A stretch of DNA of 34,191 nucleotides from Comamonadaceae bacterium. GTDB taxonomy: Bacteria > Pseudomonadota > Gammaproteobacteria > Burkholderiales > Burkholderiaceae_C. The notes beneath the pieces are model-generated. The model made no database searches and was not told the DNA's origin. It was given only the letters and a program-made list of their open reading frames with translations. Both the position numbers and the translations under genes were made by a program. The stretch covers positions 1 through 34,191 of the forward strand of contig CANBYM010000028.1 in assembly GCA_947373605.1 (NCBI GenBank), in the 5' to 3' direction. Of this stretch, positions 18,218-26,143 are shown in pieces. Each line of letters begins with the position of its first letter. Within the stretch, counting starts at the first letter, position 1.

Positions 18218-20281
18218 ATGTATCTATTGTTTGAAGAAGCCGGAAAGTTCATGGCCGGTCGGGTGCTGTCGGAGGCGGAGTCCTCTGCGCAGGTAGAGCT
18301 GGATTCCGGCAAGCGCGTCAAGGTCAAGGGCGCCAACATCCTCGTCAGGTTTGAAAAACCCGCACCGGCCGCGCTGATCGCGTCCGCGCAGAGCATCGCC
18401 GCCACTATCGAACTGGAGTTGGCCTGGGAGTTTTCACCCGCCGAGGAGTTTGGCTATGCCGACCTGGCGCGCGAGTATTTTTCGGCGCAAGCGACCTTGG
18501 AGCAGCAGGTGGGCATGCTGTACCGGCTGTTTGAAGCGCCGCATTACTTCCGCCGCGCGGGCAAAGGGCGCTTCAAAAAGGCTCCTGCCGAAATCATTGC
18601 GCAAGCCCTGGCTGCGATTGAGAAAAAACGGTTGATTACCGAACAGATTGCGCAATGGGCCACTGATTTGGGTCAGGGCATTTGCCCGCCGCAGATTCAG
18701 GAGCAGCTCTACAAAATCCTGTTCAAGCCGGACAAGAATGCACCGGAATACCGGGCGGTGGTCGATGCATCACGCGCCACACACATTGCACCGTTGGAGT
18801 TGCTGCAAAAGGCGGGCGCCATCAAGTCGCCCTATCTGTTTCACTGGAAGAGGTTCCTGCTGGAAAACTTCCCCAAGGGCACCGGCTTTGCTGCCATTAC
18901 CGCCCCGGCGATTGCTGACGCCCTGCCGCTGGCGCCGGTGCGGGCATTCTCGATTGACGACTCGCAAACCACCGAGATTGACGACGCCCTGTCGGTTCAG
19001 GGCCTGGGCAGCGGTACGGTGACTTTGGGAGTGCACATCGCAGCGCCCGGTCTGGCGGTGTTGCCAGGCAGTCCGGTGGACGTGCTGGGCCGAGCGCGCC
19101 TTTCCACGGTGTACATGCCGGGCTACAAGGTCACCATGCTGCCCGACGATGTGGTGCAAACCTACACACTGCAAGAGGGGCGCGACTGTCCGTCGGTATC
19201 GCTCTATGTGACGTTTGATGAAGCGACCCTGGACATCACCCACAGCGAAACCAAGCTGGAGCGGGTGCCCATTGCCCACAACCTGCGCCATGACCAGCTC
19301 GACCATATCGTGACAGAGCCGTGGCTGCTGGATGCCAACTTTGCCCATGACAACGAAGCCGCACCGCTTCCGGCCATACGCACGGAGCTGATGTTTTTGT
19401 TCCGGCTGGCGCGCGACCTCAAGGCCAAGCGGGAAGTGGTGCGCGGCAAACCAGAAACATTCAACCGGCCGGACTACAACTTCCGTTTGCAGGGCAATGA
19501 AGGGCGTGAACCGCAGGGAGACGAAACCGTACTGATCAGCACGCGCGCGCGGGGTGCGCCGCTGGATCTGATCGTGGCGGAAGCCATGATCCTGGCCAAC
19601 AGTACATGGGGCAACTGGATGGCCGACATGGGTGTGCCTGGCATTTACCGCAGCCAGGCGTCGCTGGCACCTGGTGTCAAAGTGCGCATGGGCACCAAAG
19701 CGTTGCCACACGCAGGCATCGGCGTCAAAAGTTATGCGTGGTCCACCTCACCCCTGCGCCGCTACACCGATCTGGTGAACCAGTGGCAGATCATTGCCTG
19801 TGCGCGGCACGGAAAGACGGCGGCGCTGGCGGCACCGTTCAAGCCCAAAGACGCAGACCTGTTTTCCATCATCAGTAGCTTTGATGCCGCCTACAGCGCC
19901 TACAACGGTTATCAGGGCGCCATGGAGCGCTTCTGGACAATGCGCTATGTGCAACAGCACGGTTTAACCGACCTGGTGGGCACGGTGTTCAAGGACAACA
20001 TTGTGCGCGCGGATGACATTCCACTGGTGCTGCCCGTCATGGGCGCCCAAGGGCTGCCGCGCCATGCCAAAGTGCGCGTCAAACTGGGTGAGATGGATCT
20101 GATCACGCTGGATGTGAACGGCACGGTAGTCGAGCGTCTGGACGCGCCGGTCGCAGGTGACGAAGCCGAAGCTACACTGGATGCCACCGATGACGGTGAC
20201 GAGGAGATGGCGGGGCCGATTGCCATTGCCGTTGATGTCAGCGAAAACCCCGACGCTTCTATCGATAATTCGCCACAGTGA
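18218..20281 (+). CDS. rnb: RNase II / RNB-domain exoribonuclease
   Basis: A 687-residue 3'-to-5' exoribonuclease. The RNB catalytic signature 'FSIDDSQTTEIDDALSV' supplies the Asp cluster (Asp247, 248, 255, 256) that binds magnesium. 'RLSTVYMPGYKVTMLPDD' and, near the C-terminus of the RNB domain, 'YAWSTSPLRRYTDLVNQWQI' are further hallmarks. The N-terminal part ('MYLLFEEAGKFMAGRVLSEA') is the variant seen in beta-proteobacteria rather than the classic cold-shock pair. The ATG at 18218 matches that family N-terminus; 18209 and 18197 are earlier options. It ends in a GTGA overlap with the TonB-like gene. The symbol is by family and could equally be a paralogue. Confidence 0.9.
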   Translation: MYLLFEEAGKFMAGRVLSEAESSAQVELDSGKRVKVKGANILVRFEKPAPAALIASAQSIAATIELELAWEFSPAEEFGYADLAREYFSAQATLEQQVGMLYRLFEAPHYFRRAGKGRFKKAPAEIIAQALAAIEKKRLITEQIAQWATDLGQGICPPQIQEQLYKILFKPDKNAPEYRAVVDASRATHIAPLELLQKAGAIKSPYLFHWKRFLLENFPKGTGFAAITAPAIADALPLAPVRAFSIDDSQTTEIDDALSVQGLGSGTVTLGVHIAAPGLAVLPGSPVDVLGRARLSTVYMPGYKVTMLPDDVVQTYTLQEGRDCPSVSLYVTFDEATLDITHSETKLERVPIAHNLRHDQLDHIVTEPWLLDANFAHDNEAAPLPAIRTELMFLFRLARDLKAKREVVRGKPETFNRPDYNFRLQGNEGREPQGDETVLISTRARGAPLDLIVAEAMILANSTWGNWMADMGVPGIYRSQASLAPGVKVRMGTKALPHAGIGVKSYAWSTSPLRRYTDLVNQWQIIACARHGKTAALAAPFKPKDADLFSIISSFDAAYSAYNGYQGAMERFWTMRYVQQHGLTDLVGTVFKDNIVRADDIPLVLPVMGAQGLPRHAKVRVKLGEMDLITLDVNGTVVERLDAPVAGDEAEATLDATDDGDEEMAGPIAIAVDVSENPDASIDNSPQ

Positions 20282-21135
20282 ACTTACGCAGTCTGAGCAC
20301 ACTACAACTTGCACTGGGTGCATCCATCGCGGTGCACGCGGTGTTGCTGACGGTGCGATTTGTGGACCCAGACTCGTTCAACCGCATCTTTCAGGACACG
20401 CCTTTAGAAGTCATTTTGGTCAATGCCCGCACCAATGAAAAGCCGGACAAAGCGCAAGCCATTGCGCAGGCATCGCTGGCCGGCGGCGGTGAGGCTGACA
20501 AAGGCCGTGCCACCAGTCCCCTGCCCCCGTCAGATTTTGTAGACACCGGCGATACGCAGGAACAGGTCACCGCCAGTACGGTGCAAAGCATGCAGGAACA
20601 GCAGACGCTGCTCCTGGCGCAGGTCAAAAACCAATTGACCAAGCTATCACCCCCCGACCCTAAACAAAAATCCAACATACCAGAGCAAGTAGAGCGGGAA
20701 GAAAGGCGCAAACAACTCGCCAAAGTACTCGCCGAAATAGAGAGACGCATCAACAGCGAAAACTCCAGGCCCAAAAAGCGCTACATCAGCCCGGCTACCC
20801 GTGAAGAGATTTACGCTGTGTACTACGACACCTTGCGCCGAAGCATTGAAGACAAAGGCACCGAGAACTTTCCCACTGTGGCCGGTAGAAAACTCTATGG
20901 CGAGCTAACCATGGTCGTGACCGTGAACTATGACGGGCGTGTGCTGGAGACCGAAATCGTGGAAAGTTCCGGCAACCCGGTGTTAGACCGGCGCGCTGCT
21001 GCCATTGCCCGGAGCTCTGGCCCTTTCGGGACTTTCTCCCCCGCCATGCGTAGGAAGGCAGACCAGATTCTGGTGGTATCGCGTTTCCGGTTTACGCGCG
21101 ATGAAACCCTTGAGGCGAACGTGACCCAACCATGA
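20278..21135 (+). CDS. TonB-family energy-transducer-like protein
   Basis: A 285-residue protein starting at a GTG that overlaps the RNase stop codon (GTGA). One N-terminal membrane anchor ('LQLALGASIAVHAVLLTV') is followed by a charged, coiled-coil-prone periplasmic section ('EREERRKQLAKVLAEIERRI', about residues 140-160). The C-terminal TonB fold has 'GELTMVVTVNYDGRVLETEI' and 'LDRRAAAIARSSGPFGTFSP'. TonB proteins carry energy from ExbB-ExbD to outer-membrane receptors. No exbBD or receptor is adjacent, and the proline-rich spacer of classical TonB is weak, so it could serve an envelope role closer to TolA. Overlaps mtgA by ATGA. Confidence 0.8.
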   Translation: MNLRSLSTLQLALGASIAVHAVLLTVRFVDPDSFNRIFQDTPLEVILVNARTNEKPDKAQAIAQASLAGGGEADKGRATSPLPPSDFVDTGDTQEQVTASTVQSMQEQQTLLLAQVKNQLTKLSPPDPKQKSNIPEQVEREERRKQLAKVLAEIERRINSENSRPKKRYISPATREEIYAVYYDTLRRSIEDKGTENFPTVAGRKLYGELTMVVTVNYDGRVLETEIVESSGNPVLDRRAAAIARSSGPFGTFSPAMRRKADQILVVSRFRFTRDETLEANVTQP

Positions 21136-21854
21136 GGGCTGTGTTGCGTTGGTTGGGACTGAGTGTGCTGGCGCTGGCAATGCTCCAGATATTTTTCATC
21201 GGCCGTATTGTGCTGATGGCCAAAGTGGCCCCGCAATCCACCGCATTTGAGCGTTCGCAGGCGTGGCAGATTCTGCGCGACAAAGGGCACCTACCCTGGA
21301 GCCAGCAGTGGGTGGACTACGGACAAATTTCCGACAACCTCAAACGTGCCGTAATCGCCTCAGAGGACGATGGCTTTGTCAACCACGACGGCGTGGACTG
21401 GGACGCGCTGGAAAAGGCCTGGGCCAAAAACAGCAAGGCCGAGCAGCGCGCCGAGCAACACGGCACCACCAAACCACCAAAGATTGTGGGCGGCTCCACC
21501 ATCACCCAGCAGCTGGCCAAAAATCTGTTCCTTTCCGGCGAACGCACGCTGTTTCGCAAGGCCCAGGAGTTTGTGCTGACTATGGCGCTGGAGTTGTGCC
21601 TGAGCAAGCAGCGCATTCTGGAGATTTATCTCAACAACGTGGAATGGGGCGAAGGCGTGTTCGGTGCCGAAGCCGCCGCGCAACACTACTTCCGCAAACC
21701 GGCCAGCCGCCTGAGTGCATATGAAGCCGCGCGCCTGGCGGTCATGTTGCCGCGCCCCAAGTATTTCGAGAAGCTGCCCAACTCCGCTTACGTGAGCGGG
21801 CGCGCAGCGGTCATTACCGGACGGATGGGAGACGCCCAGCTACCCGGCCAATAA
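21132..21854 (+). CDS. mtgA: Monofunctional biosynthetic peptidoglycan transglycosylase MtgA
   Basis: A 240-residue family GT51 glycosyltransferase with one N-terminal membrane anchor ('LSVLALAMLQIFFIGRIVL'). The motifs are in order: 'ASEDDGFVNHDGVDW' (catalytic Glu78), 'GGSTITQQLAKNLFLSGER', 'ILEIYLNNVEWGEGVFGAEA' and 'YEAARLAVMLPRPKYF'. It polymerises glycan strands from lipid II without a transpeptidase domain. The ATG overlaps the TonB-like gene's stop codon by four bases, so the three genes from the RNase onward are translationally linked. Full length for the family. Confidence 0.95.
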   Translation: MRAVLRWLGLSVLALAMLQIFFIGRIVLMAKVAPQSTAFERSQAWQILRDKGHLPWSQQWVDYGQISDNLKRAVIASEDDGFVNHDGVDWDALEKAWAKNSKAEQRAEQHGTTKPPKIVGGSTITQQLAKNLFLSGERTLFRKAQEFVLTMALELCLSKQRILEIYLNNVEWGEGVFGAEAAAQHYFRKPASRLSAYEAARLAVMLPRPKYFEKLPNSAYVSGRAAVITGRMGDAQLPGQ

Positions 21855-21888
21855 GCGACTGAAGTCTGCGCTCTGTATCATCGCGGCC

Positions 21889-22500
21889 ATGCGTGCCAAG
21901 TTGATGAGTTACTTCCTGTTGGGGCTGATCCGCTTGCTCACCGGATCGCAAGCGCGTTGGTATGGATGCCCGCCCAAAGCGGAGCAGCGCATTTATTTCG
22001 CCAACCACCAAAGCCATGCCGACCTGGTAATGATCTGGGCGGCGCTGCCCAAAGAGCTGCGCAACGTCACCCGCGCCATTGCCGCACGAGACTACTGGAC
22101 CCAAACACCGTTCAAGCGCTGGATTACGTCCGCCGTGTTCAATGTGATTTATGTGTCGCGCGAGCGCACCGCTGACGAAGACCCGCTGGAGCCGCTGTTG
22201 GAGGCCCTTAACAATGGCGACTCCATCATTCTGTTTCCCGAAGGCACGCGGGGTCATGCGGGCGACCCGCAAGCCTTCAAGGCAGGGCTGTACAACCTGG
22301 CCCTGCGCTTTCCGCAGGCGGTGCTGGTGCCGGCCTGGATCAATAACGTGCAGCATGTACTGCCCAAAGGTGAGGTGGTTCCGGTGCCGGTGCTGTGCTC
22401 GGTGACATTTGGCGCGCCCATTGCCGTGAAGAGCGGCGAGGCCTGCAAAGATTTTCTGGCCCGCGCACGCGAATGCGTGATGGCCCTGCGCGAGGTCTGA
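21889..22500 (+). CDS. 1-acyl-glycerol-3-phosphate acyltransferase-like (PlsC family)
   Basis: A 203-residue acyltransferase with the HX4D motif at His40-Asp45 (NHQSHAD) and the acceptor-binding motif 'LFPEGTRG' near residue 115. These define the PlsC/LPLAT family, which adds an acyl chain to lysophosphatidic acid or a related lysophospholipid at the inner membrane. It is shorter than typical PlsC (about 240 residues). It lies six bases upstream of the CDP-diglyceride synthase gene, whose substrate, phosphatidic acid, is what a PlsC would make, so a joint role in phospholipid synthesis is inferred. Confidence 0.88.
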   Translation: MRAKLMSYFLLGLIRLLTGSQARWYGCPPKAEQRIYFANHQSHADLVMIWAALPKELRNVTRAIAARDYWTQTPFKRWITSAVFNVIYVSRERTADEDPLEPLLEALNNGDSIILFPEGTRGHAGDPQAFKAGLYNLALRFPQAVLVPAWINNVQHVLPKGEVVPVPVLCSVTFGAPIAVKSGEACKDFLARARECVMALREV

Positions 22501-22506
22501 CGCACC

Positions 22507-23496
22507 ATGTATTTCTACTTAAAGAGCCTCACGCCGGGTCAGCAGATCGGCGCGCTGTTTGTGATTGTTTTCGGCATCTTGCTCGCCGCCAGCGTCACGC
22601 TGTTTGCCTTTTCGATTAAAGAGTTCGAGGACGAGCAGCGGGCTCAGCAACGGCGCGCCGCCCTGGAGCGCTACCGGGGCGTAGTGCGCACCAGCTGGTT
22701 CATGGTGCTGGTGTTCTGGCTGGGCTGGCTCATTGGCGACCGCACGGCACTTACCCTGTTTTGTGCTGTGTCCTTTTTTGCATTGCGTGAGTTTTTGACG
22801 CTATCACCAACCCGCCGTGGCGACCACCGCAGTCTTGTACTGGCCTTTTTTGTGGTGCTGCCGCTGCAGTATTGGCTGGTGTGGGCGGAACACTTTGACA
22901 TGTTTGCGGTGTTTATTCCGGTGTATGTGTTTCTGGCGCTGCCGTTCGCCAGTGCGCTGGCCAATGACCCCACCCGCTTTTTGGAGCGCAACGCCAAGCT
23001 GCAGTGGGGCATCATGGTCTGCATCTACGGAATGAGCCACGTGCCCGCCCTGCTGATGCTCAAATTCCCGGGCTACGACCATCGCAACGCATTTCTGGTG
23101 TTCTTTCTGGTGATGGTGGTGCAGACCTGCATGGTGACCCAGCATCTGGCAACGCGCCAGTTTGCGCGTACACCCGTGGCACCAGACATCAGCACCAGCT
23201 TTCACTGGCACACCTGGGCCATTGGCCTGTTGGCGGGCAGTGTATTCGGCGCACTGCTGGCGGGCATCACGCCTTGGGTGCCAGGCACAGCGTTTGCGTT
23301 TGCGCTGATCGCCTGTCTGGCCGGCTCCATGGGCCACTTCGTGATGAAAGCATTGAAGCGCGACCGGGGCATCCCGAGTTGGGGGCCGGATGGCAGTGCG
23401 ACCACCGGCGCCGGCGGCCTGTTGGACCGCGTCGATGCCCTGTGTTTTGCGGCGCCGGTTTTTTTCCATTCCGCGCGCGGGTATTTCAACCTGTAG
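22507..23496 (+). CDS. cdsA: Phosphatidate cytidylyltransferase (CDP-diglyceride synthase)
   Basis: A 329-residue membrane protein with about eight hydrophobic segments. The C-terminal signature is recognisable: '[17 protein letters not shown]' followed by '[20 protein letters not shown]', close to the family's PGHGG-DRxD pattern. It makes CDP-diacylglycerol from CTP and phosphatidic acid. The signature loop ([12 protein letters not shown]) differs from the usual PGHGG, as seen in a CdsA-like subgroup that travels with an acyltransferase gene. It may be a second, specialised copy alongside a housekeeping CdsA elsewhere in the genome. Confidence 0.88.
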   Translation: MYFYLKSLTPGQQIGALFVIVFGILLAASVTLFAFSIKEFEDEQRAQQRRAALERYRGVVRTSWFMVLVFWLGWLIGDRTALTLFCAVSFFALREFLTLSPTRRGDHRSLVLAFFVVLPLQYWLVWAEHFDMFAVFIPVYVFLALPFASALANDPTRFLERNAKLQWGIMVCIYGMSHVPALLMLKFPGYDHRNAFLVFFLVMVVQTCMVTQHLATRQFARTPVAPDISTSFHWHTWAIGLLAGSVFGALLAGITPWVPGTAFAFALIACLAGSMGHFVMKALKRDRGIPSWGPDGSATTGAGGLLDRVDALCFAAPVFFHSARGYFNL

Positions 23497-23503
23497 GCCC
23501 ACC

Positions 23504-24064
23504 ATGCGAATACTTGGCATCGACCCCGGACTGCGCACCACCGGCTTTGGCGTGGTCGATGAACAAGGTGGCGCGCTCAGCTATGTAGCCAGCGGAACGA
23601 TCAGTACGCAGCACCTCGATACCCACGCCCTGCCCGCGCGCTTGAAGGTTTTGTTTGACGGAATTGGGGAAGTGGTACAGCGCTACCAGCCTGATTGCGC
23701 GTCAATGGAAATCGTATTTGTGAATGTGAATCCACAGTCCACACTCCTGCTGGGTCAGGCGCGCGGTGCGCTGATTACTGCGCTGGTATCCCAAAATCTG
23801 CCGGTGGCCGAATACACCGCGTTGCAAATGAAGCAGGCCGTGGCCGGCCATGGCCGTGCGCAAAAAAGCCAGATCCAGGAAATGGTCAAGCGCCTCCTTT
23901 CCCTAAGCGGCCTGCCCGGCACCGATGCCGCCGACGCATTGGGCCTGGCGATCACCCACGCCCATGCCGGCAAAGCGATGGCGCGGCTGGCTGCGGCCGA
24001 CGGCATAGGCAGCACAGCAAAAATCAGCAACAAAGCTTCCTACCGGGCTGGGCGCAGCCGTTAA
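23504..24064 (+). CDS. ruvC: Holliday-junction resolvase RuvC
   Basis: A 186-residue crossover-junction endonuclease. '[19 protein letters not shown]' gives the first catalytic Asp (Asp7), '[20 protein letters not shown]' gives Glu69, and '[15 protein letters not shown]' gives Asp141 and Asp144, so the four-acid active site is complete. RuvC cuts Holliday junctions bound by RuvAB. The track ORF starts 38 codons early, inside cdsA; the ATG at 23504 is the family start, seven bases after the cdsA stop codon. ruvA and ruvB are not in the window. Its stop codon lies in the first copy of a 14-base tandem repeat. Confidence 0.97.
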   Translation: MRILGIDPGLRTTGFGVVDEQGGALSYVASGTISTQHLDTHALPARLKVLFDGIGEVVQRYQPDCASMEIVFVNVNPQSTLLLGQARGALITALVSQNLPVAEYTALQMKQAVAGHGRAQKSQIQEMVKRLLSLSGLPGTDAADALGLAITHAHAGKAMARLAAADGIGSTAKISNKASYRAGRSR

Positions 24065-24100
24065 TTCGCAGTCGTTAATTCGCAGTCGTTAGTTGGCAGT
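24059..24100. repeat. Three tandem 14-base repeats across the ruvC/alkB ends
   Basis: The unit CGTTAATTCGCAGT occurs twice exactly (24059-24072, 24073-24086) and a third time with two changes (24087-24100, CGTTAGTTGGCAGT). The ruvC stop codon is in copy one and the alkB stop codon, on the other strand, is in copy three, so the repeat makes up the whole convergent junction. It looks like a local slippage duplication. Confidence 0.85.
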
Positions 24101-25255
24101 GTTGCGGCCCCAGCGCGCGATCAGCCGCTGCGTCGCCGGGGGATGCACATTGGCCCTGTGAACGTCGCCGCCATAGTGCTTTATGACCCGGTGGTCCATC
24201 ATCGCAAACCAAAGGCTTGGCACATAGGCCACCGTGATCAAGGCCGCATAGCCCGAAGGAAGCTGGGGCGCTTCCTCAAAGTGGCGCAGCGACTGATAGC
24301 GCCGCGACGGATTGGCATGGTGGTCGGAGTGCCGCTGCAAGTGGTACAAGATTAAATTGCCGACGATGTGGTTACTGTTCCACGAATGCTCCGGTGCGCA
24401 GCGCACGTATGCGCCCTCTGCGTCTTTGGCGCGCAGCAGACCGTAGTGCTCGACATAGTTGACGGACTCCAACATAGACGCGGCATAGACCCCTTGCAGC
24501 AGCAAAAACGGCAACACTACCCAACCCAGCCACAACGCCAGTGCACCAAAAAAAACCACGGTCATGGCCCAGGCCTGCAAGTTGTCGTTACGTATGTTCC
24601 AGACGCCATGCCCCTGCCGCGCAAGTCGCAACTTCTCCAGCTGCCAGGCGGATCGCAAACTGCCGATAACTGTGCGCGGCAAAAACGCCCAAAAGCTCTC
24701 GCCCATGCGCGCACTGGCCGGATCGCCCGGTGTGGCCACATTTTTATGATGCCCCCGGTTGTGCTCTACATAAAAATGTCCGTACAGGGATGGTGCCAAT
24801 GCCAGCTTGGAAAGCCACTGGTCCCATTTTTCTTTTTTGTGCCCCAATTCATGGCCGGTGCCTATGCCGACACCGTTGATGGCACCCACGAGAAATACGA
24901 GCGCCGCATACGCATACCAGGGCATAGACTGCATCGCAACCAGCCAGGCGCCCAGCGCAGTGCCGATGATTTGGGACGGCACATAGGCCCACACCAGCGC
25001 ACGGTAGTACACATCCGTTTCCATGCGCGCTACAGCTTCGTCCGTCGGGTTACTCGCGTCTTCACCCAGCGTCTGGTCCAGTACAGGAATCAGCACATGA
25101 ATGACCAGCGGCGCATACAAAAGCCACCACCAGTGGCCGGTCCACGTGTACATCAGCGTCGCCGCAATAAAGGTGACAGGCACCGCCGGGCTCCACAGCC
25201 AAAGCCTGCGCTTTTCGTCGACGTCCGTCTTCAGGGGTTGGCTCAGAGTGCTCAT
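24089..25255 (-). CDS. alkB: AlkB-type alkane 1-monooxygenase
   Basis: A 388-residue integral-membrane non-haem di-iron hydroxylase that oxidises the terminal carbon of alkanes or related chains. All histidine boxes are present: HELGHK (His135-139), EHNRGHH (166-170), the NYVEHYGL signature (266-273) and LQRHSDHH (306-313). About six membrane helices flank them. The ATG at 25255 (MSTLSQPL) is preferred over the upstream track start. AlkB needs electrons from rubredoxin and rubredoxin reductase; neither is fused nor adjacent here. It is divergent from a two-component system, which may control it. Chain-length preference cannot be read from the sequence. Confidence 0.95.
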   Translation of the reverse strand: MSTLSQPLKTDVDEKRRLWLWSPAVPVTFIAATLMYTWTGHWWWLLYAPLVIHVLIPVLDQTLGEDASNPTDEAVARMETDVYYRALVWAYVPSQIIGTALGAWLVAMQSMPWYAYAALVFLVGAINGVGIGTGHELGHKKEKWDQWLSKLALAPSLYGHFYVEHNRGHHKNVATPGDPASARMGESFWAFLPRTVIGSLRSAWQLEKLRLARQGHGVWNIRNDNLQAWAMTVVFFGALALWLGWVVLPFLLLQGVYAASMLESVNYVEHYGLLRAKDAEGAYVRCAPEHSWNSNHIVGNLILYHLQRHSDHHANPSRRYQSLRHFEEAPQLPSGYAALITVAYVPSLWFAMMDHRVIKHYGGDVHRANVHPPATQRLIARWGRNTAN

Positions 25256-25456
25256 GATTTTTCCATAGACGATTGCAACAGTCCGCTTCCCAGCAGTCAA
25301 CAGTGCTATCCCTGCGCATTTCACTCACACAGAAAAAATTTCACAATCTCATAAGTACCAGCCCACTGCAGCTTCATGACAGATTTGTAATTACAGCCCC
25401 CGCACGCTGCCCTTTAGCTCACAGGCAGGCAATAAGAATGTGAAAAGGGACGTGTG
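25256..25456. promoter_or_regulatory. Divergent control region between alkB and the two-component system
   Basis: The 201-base gap holds TTTCAC at 25319-25324 and again at 25339-25344, exactly 20 bases apart or about two helical turns. Its reverse complement GTGAAA lies at 25440-25445, next to the regulator's ribosome-binding site (AAGGGA at 25445-25450). Direct repeats of this kind are typical of OmpR-family regulator binding, so these could be target sites. This is inference from spacing only. Confidence 0.35.
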
Positions 25457-26143
25457 ATGAAAGTTCTGCTGGTAGAAGACGAGCAAAAAATTGCCGGGTT
25501 CATGAGCGCCGGCCTCAAGGAGCAGGGCTTTGTCGTGGAGCACTGCGACAACGGCATTGACGGTTATGACCGCGCCAGCGCGGGCAGCTTTGATGTCATC
25601 GTTCTGGACATCATGTTGCCTGGGCGCGATGGCCTCTCCATCCTCAAATCGCTACGAAAGTCGGGCAACGTGACGCCGATTATTTTGCTCACTGCGCGCA
25701 ATGAACTGGACGACCGCATCGAGGGTTTGTCGATGGGTGCGGACGACTATCTGGCCAAGCCGTTTTTTGTGGAGGAGCTCATCGCGCGGGTGATGGCGCT
25801 GCTGCGCCGCGTCTCCGGTGAGCGGCAAAACGTGCTGGCCGTGGGTGAGTTGCGGCTGGACCGCATCAGCCGTGAGGTCACCTGGTACGGTCAGAGCGTG
25901 GACCTGACCGGACGCGAATTCAACCTGGTGGAATACCTTATGCGCTCACCCGGACGCGTACTCACGCGCACTCAGATACTCGAACATGTATGGGACTACG
26001 ACTTTGATCCCAGCACCAACGTGGTCGATGTCTGCATTCAGCGCATCCGCAAGAAGATGGCATCGATTGGTGTTGATGCCGGTGGCGAGTCGCCCATTGA
26101 GAGCGTGCGCGGCGTGGGCTACCGTTTTCGCAAATTGGCATGA
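25457..26143 (+). CDS. OmpR/PhoB-family response regulator
   Basis: A 228-residue regulator. The receiver domain has the acidic pair 'VEDE', phospho-acceptor Asp51 ('VLDIMLPGRDG'), Thr79 in 'LLTARNE' and Lys101 ('YLAKPF'). The C-terminal winged helix has 'LTGREFNLVEYLMRSPGRVL' and ends 'ESVRGVGYRFRK'. The track starts at a GTG one codon earlier; the ATG at 25457 has AAGGGA six bases upstream and is preferred. It overlaps the kinase gene by ATGA, so the two form one operon. It resembles the CusR/IrlR-like branch. The divergent alkB is a plausible but untested target. Confidence 0.93.
   Translation: MKVLLVEDEQKIAGFMSAGLKEQGFVVEHCDNGIDGYDRASAGSFDVIVLDIMLPGRDGLSILKSLRKSGNVTPIILLTARNELDDRIEGLSMGADDYLAKPFFVEELIARVMALLRRVSGERQNVLAVGELRLDRISREVTWYGQSVDLTGREFNLVEYLMRSPGRVLTRTQILEHVWDYDFDPSTNVVDVCIQRIRKKMASIGVDAGGESPIESVRGVGYRFRKLA

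Noticed and set aside
18770-19711. 313-residue minus-strand ORF
   Set aside because: Lies wholly inside the RNase gene in the opposite frame and shows His/Gln/Arg-rich shadow composition.
22804-23541. 245-residue minus-strand ORF
   Set aside because: Antisense to cdsA and the start of ruvC, both of which have clear motifs.
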